A stretch of DNA of 36,498 nt, from positions 1-36,498 of the forward strand of contig JACRCG010000188.1 of NCBI GenBank assembly GCA_016219145.1, read 5' to 3'. Positions 29,906 to 36,498 of the stretch are shown one piece after another. Positions within the stretch are counted from its first letter, which is position 1. Each line of letters starts with the position of its first letter. The notes beneath the pieces were generated by a model, which was not told the DNA's origin, did no database searches, and saw only the letters and a list, made by a program, of their open reading frames with translations. The translations under genes and the position numbers were made by a program. The stretch comes from Deltaproteobacteria bacterium (GTDB taxonomy: Bacteria > Desulfobacterota > Desulfuromonadia > Geobacterales > Pseudopelobacteraceae).

Positions 29906-32900
29906 TCAATGACAGGAACGCGCACACTTGTCCAGCTCCGACTTCAGCCGCTGGGCGGAGAGTACCAGGCTCTCAAGGCGCGCTTCGACTACCTGGGGGA
30001 AGGCGTTGCCGTCACTTTCTATGGCGAGGAAAGGGAGTGGCAGCTCGTTTTTGTTATCAGCCCAGAAAGGGCCGCTGTGGCGGGAAAAATTCTTTTTTTC
30101 ATCAATCAGCCGATGGTTCAGAATTGATTCGGCAATCCGGCAGGGCATGCAGCCGAACGGACCGATGCTGATCACGCCGTGGGTGTCATCGCCCACTTCG
30201 GTCAGGACCGAACTGACCGTCAAAATAGTTTCGCCGCTCAGAGCCGGATTGATAAGGGCTGAGCCGCGTTTCACCAGATCCGCAACATCTATCTCGCAGG
30301 GGTGGTAAAAACCGCTCAACAGCAGGCGCTTCCTGATCTCGGCTTCGTCTTTGCGCATGAATATATTTTTCAGACGAGTATAGAGACGATCTCCAAGAGA
30401 CGATCTGCTGGAATGTCCTTTGAGCACGTTGTAATCGGTGTAGTATATCCATTCCGTAAGCGGGGCGACGCGTGTCAGCACCCCCCGCTCTGCCAGCTGT
30501 TCGACCAGATACTGCCGGGAGAAGCCGTCCCGGCGAACATAAATCTCACCGGTCAGGTTTATCATGATCGCCTCTCCGATCGGATATTTCTTTCCGCATC
30601 GGGCCAGAGCATTCATCTCCTGCTCCAGTACCTCCAAAACCTCCCTGAAGCTGCCGGACTCAAGGCTGGTCATGATGCGCGCCTTGCCCTGCTCGTACAC
30701 CGCCAGCGCCTCAGCCCGATTTACAGCAACAGTCAGTATCCCGGCGTAGACTTCATCCAGCCCGTCGCTGATGCTGAAAGCCTGCCAGACCCGCCGGGTG
30801 AAGACGGTTGACATCCCGCCGTAACCGTTTTCACAGGAGAGGTTCAGCTGGGCAATGTTGCCGATACGGTGCTTTTTGATATAGGAGGACATGAAGATGC
30901 TGTACTGGCCGAACCGGCAGGGACCGTCGGTATCGGGCATGAACAACACCAGCACCTCGTCATCGATCCTATTTTCTTCCAGGTAGCGCAGCAGTGAACC
31001 GGAGGTCAGAAGCAGCGGCAGACATTCCTTGCAGGTGGCTTCTCCCTTGCCGAGCATAAGTTCCTGCTGGCCGGGAGGGGGGAGCGCCTCGGCCCGGATG
31101 CCGATGTAGCGGAATGCAGCCGCCAGCCCCTTGGTGGCGGTATCTCCCATGGATGGGATCAGCACCCGGACTTTCGGATCGGTCAGCTGATATTCTTCTC
31201 CCGAACCGGTGCGGACAGTCATGCCGACTTTATTCATGAGCAGGCGTGCCGGAGAGAAAGGCTCCTCTGCCGGTTTCGGCAGGTTCAATTCCCTGAAGCC
31301 CCTGACAACATCCAGAAAAGCCTCGATGCGGGTATCTACCCCGGCGTCGGCCGTATGGGCATCCAGCTCAAGAGTCAATGACGGTTTCTGCCCCATGGTA
31401 TTACGGAAGTAACCGGTAATGAAGGAGTCCGGCCCACAGCTGAAGTTGGTGATGTAGACGCCGTAGAGGTTTGGTTTGTTGAGGATGAAGTTGGCCGCCT
31501 TTAAAATCCTCTGGCCGGAGGCCCAGTACATCCACCTGTTTTTTTCCGGAGCAGAGTCGGGGATCGGAAGAAAATCGTATGGAATGATTTTGGAGCCGCG
31601 GGTGGCAAACTTGTGCGGAATCCCCATATTGCCATACCTGCTGAAGGCGTTGTATGAGCGTCCGAACAGAACAAAGGCTGTCTCATGCTCTTTCAGTTCA
31701 GCCATGAAACGTCGGCCATGCTCCTTCATCTCGGCCAGCATAGCCAGCAGCACCAGCCAGGCATCGTCAAAGGCGCGCCCTGACTCACGGGTCGAAAAGC
31801 CGAGCTGACGACCGATTCCGGCAAAAGTCTGACGGAGCTTTTTGTGGTTGTCAAAAGTCAGCACCGCCGTAAGCAGTCTTGGCGCTAGCTGGTCATGAAA
31901 GGCCGCTTTCAGATAGTATGGTTCGGCCTGGACAAAGGGGCAGCTGCAGCCGCTCTCACCGCTGTTGTCAATAGTGGAGCTGATAACATGCGGAATGAAC
32001 ACGTAGTCCGGTTTTTTCTGGAGAAGGCTGCTGATCATGCCGTGACTCAAGACCACCGGATAACAGAATGGCGCTCCGGCAGCCTCCAGTCCGCGCTGGT
32101 CAACACAGTCGCCCAGAATCACCTCGGCCCCCAGATTGCTGAAAAAGTGGGCATACAGCGGATAATAGCTGTTGGAAAAGAGCGAAGCGGGGATGCCGAC
32201 CCTGACCCCGCCCTGTTTGACAGCCTTGGGGGCATAGGCGCCAAAGACCAGCTCCTCGTGCAACCGGACCAGATCAAGCTGGTTGGTGTCGAAAACGTTT
32301 TTGGAGCCGATCAGGTTGTAATATTTGTTGCAGGCCCCGCCGAAAGGATAGATTTTCCCCTTGACGGTTATGCGCGCCACCGAACATTTCCGGTCGCATT
32401 TTTCAGCGCCCCCGGCACAGATGAAGGGTTCCCCGTACTGAACCTCTCTGGCCGACAGTTCTGCCAGATCAAAGCGGCCGCGCTGCAAAAGCCCCTTTTC
32501 AATCTTTCTCTGCGCTTCCAGAGCAGCTCCGAAAGCCCCCATCAATCCGGGCTCGGGCGGCACGATGATCTCCTGGCCGCAGAGCTGGGCCATGGCGGCC
32601 GGGACGGCACTGTTGTAGCAGACCCCCCCCTGCATGAAGATCTTCCTCCCTACCGGCCGATTCCCTTTGACCCGGTTCAGGTAGTTCTGGCAGATCGAAT
32701 ACACCAGTCCGGCTACGATGTCTTCGCGCCCGATCCCCTCTTGAACGGCTGTCTTGATATCGCTGCCGATAAAGGCGGCGCACTGGTCATTGAAGTTGGG
32801 GGGCGAGCTGGAGGTAAAGGCGATGTCGGCAATATCCTTGGTCCCGATCCCGAGAGATTCACAACAGGCTTCCTCCAGAAATGAGCCCGTACCGGCCGAG

Positions 32901-34165
32901 CAGGCTTCGTTCATGGCATAATCGCTGGCTACCCGGTTGGTGATATAGGTATACTTGGCGTCCTGACCGCCGATTTCAAAAATGGTCTCCACTTCAGGAT
33001 CAAAATGGATCGCTGCGGTTGCGTGAGCCACAATCTCGTTGATGACCCCCTCGCTTAATGCATGCAGTCCGGCGATCTGGCGTCCGCTGCCGGTCACTCC
33101 CAGGCCGATGATATCGAGGTCGCTCCCCTCCGGCGACTGGGCCAGAATCTGGCGGTAACACTCGCGGCTGGCCCTGATCGGATCGCCGTTGGTTCGCAGA
33201 TAGACACTGGCCGTGATGGCATGATTATCAGCTCTTATAAGCACCGCCTTGGTGGTGGTGCTGCCGACATCGAGGCCGCAGATGTATTCGCCGTCGTAGA
33301 ACTCACCCCGAGGGACCGATTTGAAGGTAACTCCCGAGCCGGATATATTCAGAGCCGGAAAGGTCGGGAAGGAATGATAGGAGGGGGAAACCAGTTTTGA
33401 CGTGTCGGTGATGACGCTGCCATGCTCTTCCGCCCAGAGCAGCGCCCCCAGGGCTTCAAAGTGGAGCGCTTCCGCCGGCACGATGGTATCGGGGTAGGTT
33501 TCGCGCACGTACTCCAGCACCACCCTGTTGCTGCTGACACCACCGACCAGTAATATCTTCCTGGCCTGAGCCTTTTGCAGAAGCTCAACGATCTTGCCGG
33601 CCATCATCCGGCAGAGTCCGGCAGCGACTTCGCCCTTGTCCTTGCCCTTGTTCAGGGCGTGGGTGCAGTCACTCTTGCAGAACACCGAACATCTCCCCGC
33701 CAACGGATAGGAGTCGGAGCCGGCGGCCCGCTCGACCGCCTCTTCGATGGCCAGCTCCATCCTTTTGATCTGCTGAAAAAAGAACTCGCCGGTTCCGGAG
33801 GCACACTTGTTACCGGTGTGAACTCCGCGAATATTACCCTTGCTGTCGAGCATATAGACCAGGAAGGTTTCGCCGCCGGCCGAGACAATGCAGTCGATTC
33901 CCGGATACTGCGCTTGAATCCTGCGGTAGGCAAGTTCAACCGCTTCAGGTTCCGAGACGGTCGGGATGGTGATCAGTTTTCTGAATTTTCTGCCGGTAAA
34001 GCCGATTGCAGCGGGCGGGATGGATGCAAAAAAATCGTTCAAGGCCCCCATGACCCTGCCGTCATGGGTTATTCGCAAACAGGCAACTCCTGTTTCAGTT
34101 CTCTGTGCAATGCTGATTGTGCTGGCGCCAAGACAGACGCCGTATGCTTTTTGCATGGTGGCCAC
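29906..34165 (-). CDS. Large acyl-CoA dehydratase activase fusion (two BcrAD/BadFG-type ASKHA domains, DUF2229-like and HgdB-like C-terminal regions)
   Basis: Two activase modules: GVCLGASTISIA...GNKCASGTGEFF and GLDVGSTTTKAV...FEIGGQDAKYTYI...NEACSAGTGSFLEE; cysteine motif CAGGAEKCDRKC; GIPASLFSNSYYPLYAHFFSNLGAEVILGD. GTG start at 34165 or ATG 34156. Confidence 0.88.
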   Translation of the reverse strand: MATMQKAYGVCLGASTISIAQRTETGVACLRITHDGRVMGALNDFFASIPPAAIGFTGRKFRKLITIPTVSEPEAVELAYRRIQAQYPGIDCIVSAGGETFLVYMLDSKGNIRGVHTGNKCASGTGEFFFQQIKRMELAIEEAVERAAGSDSYPLAGRCSVFCKSDCTHALNKGKDKGEVAAGLCRMMAGKIVELLQKAQARKILLVGGVSSNRVVLEYVRETYPDTIVPAEALHFEALGALLWAEEHGSVITDTSKLVSPSYHSFPTFPALNISGSGVTFKSVPRGEFYDGEYICGLDVGSTTTKAVLIRADNHAITASVYLRTNGDPIRASRECYRQILAQSPEGSDLDIIGLGVTGSGRQIAGLHALSEGVINEIVAHATAAIHFDPEVETIFEIGGQDAKYTYITNRVASDYAMNEACSAGTGSFLEEACCESLGIGTKDIADIAFTSSSPPNFNDQCAAFIGSDIKTAVQEGIGREDIVAGLVYSICQNYLNRVKGNRPVGRKIFMQGGVCYNSAVPAAMAQLCGQEIIVPPEPGLMGAFGAALEAQRKIEKGLLQRGRFDLAELSAREVQYGEPFICAGGAEKCDRKCSVARITVKGKIYPFGGACNKYYNLIGSKNVFDTNQLDLVRLHEELVFGAYAPKAVKQGGVRVGIPASLFSNSYYPLYAHFFSNLGAEVILGDCVDQRGLEAAGAPFCYPVVLSHGMISSLLQKKPDYVFIPHVISSTIDNSGESGCSCPFVQAEPYYLKAAFHDQLAPRLLTAVLTFDNHKKLRQTFAGIGRQLGFSTRESGRAFDDAWLVLLAMLAEMKEHGRRFMAELKEHETAFVLFGRSYNAFSRYGNMGIPHKFATRGSKIIPYDFLPIPDSAPEKNRWMYWASGQRILKAANFILNKPNLYGVYITNFSCGPDSFITGYFRNTMGQKPSLTLELDAHTADAGVDTRIEAFLDVVRGFRELNLPKPAEEPFSPARLLMNKVGMTVRTGSGEEYQLTDPKVRVLIPSMGDTATKGLAAAFRYIGIRAEALPPPGQQELMLGKGEATCKECLPLLLTSGSLLRYLEENRIDDEVLVLFMPDTDGPCRFGQYSIFMSSYIKKHRIGNIAQLNLSCENGYGGMSTVFTRRVWQAFSISDGLDEVYAGILTVAVNRAEALAVYEQGKARIMTSLESGSFREVLEVLEQEMNALARCGKKYPIGEAIMINLTGEIYVRRDGFSRQYLVEQLAERGVLTRVAPLTEWIYYTDYNVLKGHSSRSSLGDRLYTRLKNIFMRKDEAEIRKRLLLSGFYHPCEIDVADLVKRGSALINPALSGETILTVSSVLTEVGDDTHGVISIGPFGCMPCRIAESILNHRLIDEKKNFSRHSGPFWADNKNELPLPFLAIESDGNAFPQVVEARLESLVLSAQRLKSELDKCARSCH

Positions 34166-34318
34166 CCGCTAACAGAATTCATCAATAACTCAAACAATGA
34201 ACTGCTGCTGGAAAAGAGGAAAGTCCAGTCAGTGCGCCTGATTTTGCAGGCTTGCTTTTGGTTGACATTTCATGGAATATGCCTTTTCTGATCAGTCAGT
34301 GCTTGAAGGAAAAAGCAT

Positions 34319-34633
34319 TCAGGCCGCCTTGAGCAGATGTATCCCCTTTAACTCCTGCCGGTAATCCTGCTCGGCGCTCCAGAGATCGAGCGCCACCTGG
34401 GCGTTCATCCAGAAGCGGGATGAATTGCCAAAAAGCAGTGACAGGCGAAGAGCCATGATCGAAGTGAGGGAGCGGCGCCCGTTTAGCAGTTCATTGACAG
34501 TCTGCCTTGATACTTTGAGCGCAGTTGCCAGAGCGGAGACGGAAAGCCCGTAATCAGGCATGAAGTCTTCGCGCAGTATCACGCCGGGATGGGTGGGCGG
34601 GATCAATCGTTTTTTTGTATTTGCTATTGCCAT
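34319..34633 (-). CDS. higA: HigA-family antitoxin (XRE HTH)
   Basis: IPPTHPGVILREDFMPDYGLSVSALATALKVSRQTVNELLNGRRSLTSIMALRLSLLFGNSSRFWMNAQ, typical HigA/VapI. Confidence 0.92.
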   Translation of the reverse strand: MAIANTKKRLIPPTHPGVILREDFMPDYGLSVSALATALKVSRQTVNELLNGRRSLTSIMALRLSLLFGNSSRFWMNAQVALDLWSAEQDYRQELKGIHLLKAA

Positions 34634-34646
34634 ATTGCACCTCGCT

Positions 34647-34928
34647 TCAATGATAATCTGTGATTTCGACAGCATAAGCATCGCCATCCTCAAAGACAAA
34701 ACATACGCGCCACTGCTCGTTTACAGATATGGAGTGTTGCCCCGCCCGATCATCCTTCAAAGCATGAAGCCTGTTACCGGGGGGGATTTTCAGATCATCA
34801 AGTGTAGTCGCATAATCCAAAAATTCCAGACGCCGCAAGGCTCGCTGAATAATATCCGCTGGCAGGCGCCTGGAACGCCCGGTCAGATAGACAGTTTCGG
34901 TATGCTTGTCGGCAAATGTTTTGATCAT
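34647..34928 (-). CDS. higB: HigB-family RelE-like toxin
   Basis: MIKTFADKHTETVYLTGRSRRLPADIIQRALRRLEFLDYA...PPGNRLHALKDDRAGQHSISVNEQWRVCFVFEDGDAYAVEITDYH; toxin-first order. Confidence 0.93.
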   Translation of the reverse strand: MIKTFADKHTETVYLTGRSRRLPADIIQRALRRLEFLDYATTLDDLKIPPGNRLHALKDDRAGQHSISVNEQWRVCFVFEDGDAYAVEITDYH

Positions 34929-34937
34929 GATGCGAAT

Positions 34938-34966
34938 AATGTAATGCGTAACGTGACAGCTGTCAA
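34938..34966 (-). promoter_or_regulatory. higBA promoter with operator palindrome
   Basis: Minus strand TTGACA (34966-34961)-N17-TACATT (34943-34938); palindrome TGACAGCTGTCA (34954-34965) overlaps the -35. Confidence 0.65.
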
Positions 34967-35136
34967 GCGCGATAATATGATTCTACTGCTAACCAGTTTT
35001 GATTGGGAAAAGAGGAAAATACCGGATGGATACTATGTGAGGGTCGATTGCAACTACAGCGGATGCAATTAAGCAATGGTAATTTAACCGTTTTTGAGTA
35101 TAATCCACCTCATTTAATAACAACACTGAGGCGAAG

Positions 35137-35535
35137 ATGTCGCAAGCACTGGTAAATCCCGATATTTTACGCTGGGCAAGAGAACGTTCTTACCTTGGCG
35201 TGGATATGCTTGCCCATAAAATCGGAACCAGGGTTGAGAAGGTGCTTGCCTGGGAAATGGGCGAAGCTCTTCCAACCTTCAAGCAGGCTCAGAAACTTGC
35301 ACATACTGTCCACATTCCTTTTGGTTATCTTTTCTTGCCGGTCCCTCCGGCGGAAACAATTCCTATCCCAGACTTGCGTACAATCGGTGATTTTAAAGCT
35401 GGAAAATCCAGCCCTGAATTTCGCGACCTTATCGGTGATGTGATGCGGAAAAGGGAAGCGGCGGCTTTGTTGGGTACAAGCGTGGGTACTCTGGAGGCGA
35501 TGGGCAGTTTTGTTTTGGAATCAGAGGGCATTTGA
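35137..35535 (+). CDS. Short XRE-type protein matching only the N-terminal part of XRE-ImmA/IrrE fusion regulators
   Basis: NPDILRWARERSYLGVDMLAHKIGTRVEKVLAWEMGEALPTFKQAQKLAHTVHIPFGYLFLPVPPAETIPIPDLRTIGD; stops at 132 aa with no HEXXH protease domain. Confidence 0.75.
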   Translation: MSQALVNPDILRWARERSYLGVDMLAHKIGTRVEKVLAWEMGEALPTFKQAQKLAHTVHIPFGYLFLPVPPAETIPIPDLRTIGDFKAGKSSPEFRDLIGDVMRKREAAALLGTSVGTLEAMGSFVLESEGI

Positions 35536-35591
35536 TTTTCTTATAACTTTCAGTAGGATAGTGGCCAGGGTCGCTTCTTCAAAATGTACTT

Positions 35592-36245
35592 TTGAAATTT
35601 GAAGAAACGACCTTTCTATTTCGTGTTGTTGTCTTAGCTGGCGGTTTGAACCTTGAACATAAACTCATGACACATAAAGATATTGAAACTCTCTTTCTAC
35701 GGTTAGCCCGTCTAGTTCATGCTTCACAGGAAAAAGCAGGAACAGGAACAGCATGGGACTACTCCTTTCCCAATGGGGAGACACATCGCTATATTTTCCG
35801 CAATATCCGGTCGCATATAGAAATAGAAGACTGCGTGAGTAATCTCCTGATATGGATTTGGAACACAAAAGACTACCTGAAACTGCGCTTGGAAGCGAAG
35901 GTGCTTGATCCAAAACTTGTTGAACAATTCATAAACAATGATTCAAACCTTCTTGTCTGCCGAGACCTTGCCATCCAGTTAAAACACGGTAAAGCTGACT
36001 TAAGTCGGAGCGGCAAGTTCCCAAGACTTGGTGAAGTCAGTTTCTCTGCTCCGCAATCAGCAATTAGCACATTCACCTTTAAAGCATTTGAGGTGGATAT
36101 TGATATTGGCAACCCGAATGAAATTGAGTACAGAATTCCAATACTCGACAAAGATGGAAACGAGTTTGGAGAAGCCTTCGAACTCATCACATCATCGATA
36201 AGCGGACTTGAGAAACTTCGAGACGATATTGAGGGGATAAAATAA
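35592..36245 (+). CDS. Hypothetical protein directly upstream of the MmeI-like gene
   Basis: Open frame of 217 aa; stop TAA (36243-36245) immediately followed by ATG of the next gene. Start uncertain (35592 in the track, or ATG 35667, MTHKDIETLFLRLARLVHAS). Confidence 0.7.
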   Translation: MKFEETTFLFRVVVLAGGLNLEHKLMTHKDIETLFLRLARLVHASQEKAGTGTAWDYSFPNGETHRYIFRNIRSHIEIEDCVSNLLIWIWNTKDYLKLRLEAKVLDPKLVEQFINNDSNLLVCRDLAIQLKHGKADLSRSGKFPRLGEVSFSAPQSAISTFTFKAFEVDIDIGNPNEIEYRIPILDKDGNEFGEAFELITSSISGLEKLRDDIEGIK

Positions 36246-36498
36246 ATGCCGCTTTCCTGGAATGAAATACGCGATCGAGCTTTTGCTTTTACCCGCGAGT
36301 GGGCGGACGAAATCTCGGAAGACGCGGAAGCCAAGAGCTTTTGGGACGGTTTCTTCAATGTCTTCGGCATCACCCGCCGCCGGGTGGCATCGTTTGAAGA
36401 GCCGGTCAAAAAGGGCGATGGCCACGGCGGCTTTATCGATCTGCTCTGGAAAGGGGTGCTGCTGGTTGAGCACAAGTCGCGCGGCAAGGATCTCGAAC
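36246..36498 (+). CDS. MmeI-like (Type IIL) fused restriction endonuclease-methyltransferase, N-terminal fragment (runs off window)
   Basis: MPLSWNEIRDRAFAFTREWADEISEDAEAKSFWDGFFNVFGITRRRVASFEEPVKK...GFIDLLWKGVLLVEHKSRGKDL; D-X9-EXK nuclease motif (D-LLWKGVLLV-EHK). Confidence 0.85.
   Translation, partial: MPLSWNEIRDRAFAFTREWADEISEDAEAKSFWDGFFNVFGITRRRVASFEEPVKKGDGHGGFIDLLWKGVLLVEHKSRGKDLE

Noticed and set aside
34166-34318. Possible sigma-54 promoter or ATTCCA-N6-TGGAAT site ahead of the activase fusion (sequence ATTTCATGGAATATGCC)
   Set aside because: Half-sites lack the N6 spacing and no GG-N10-GC element could be aligned.

Overview
This window looks like a chromosomal segment from a Geobacter-type (Desulfuromonadales-like) bacterium; that assignment is inferred from gene content only. 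Left to right it contains: (1) an electron-transfer region (partial NrfD-like subunit, Tat-signal Fe-S protein, tetraheme cytochrome, triheme c7-like cytochrome, and a seven-heme NapC/NirT quinol dehydrogenase resembling ImcH); (2) trxB, a threonine ammonia-lyase, and a sigma-54 response regulator/histidine kinase pair; (3) a YefM/YoeB toxin-antitoxin pair; (4) gltBD and gdhA, divergently arranged, with a near-consensus sigma-54 promoter before gltB; (5) a minus-strand cluster of a Liv-type ABC transporter (G-F-K-H-M order), a 3-oxoacid CoA-transferase, a thiolase and an SDR (3-hydroxybutyrate dehydrogenase-like), preceded by a PAS-AAA sigma-54 activator; (6) a glycosyltransferase and a 1,419-aa acyl-CoA dehydratase activase fusion; (7) a right-end accessory zone with HigBA, a short XRE-type protein, an unknown protein and the start of an MmeI-like restriction-modification enzyme. 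The best leads are: a complete sigma-54 control region (-24/-12 element plus three ATTCCA-N6-TGGAAT-type palindromes) between the activator and livG; a LivF ATPase with Arg in place of the Walker A Lys; a paired-hairpin intergenic element whose two copies differ only by two compensatory base pairs and which supplies the livK stop codon; and several unrelated intergenic elements that share one design (short 7-9 nt units plus an inverted copy). No searches were run; family calls come from reading motifs.
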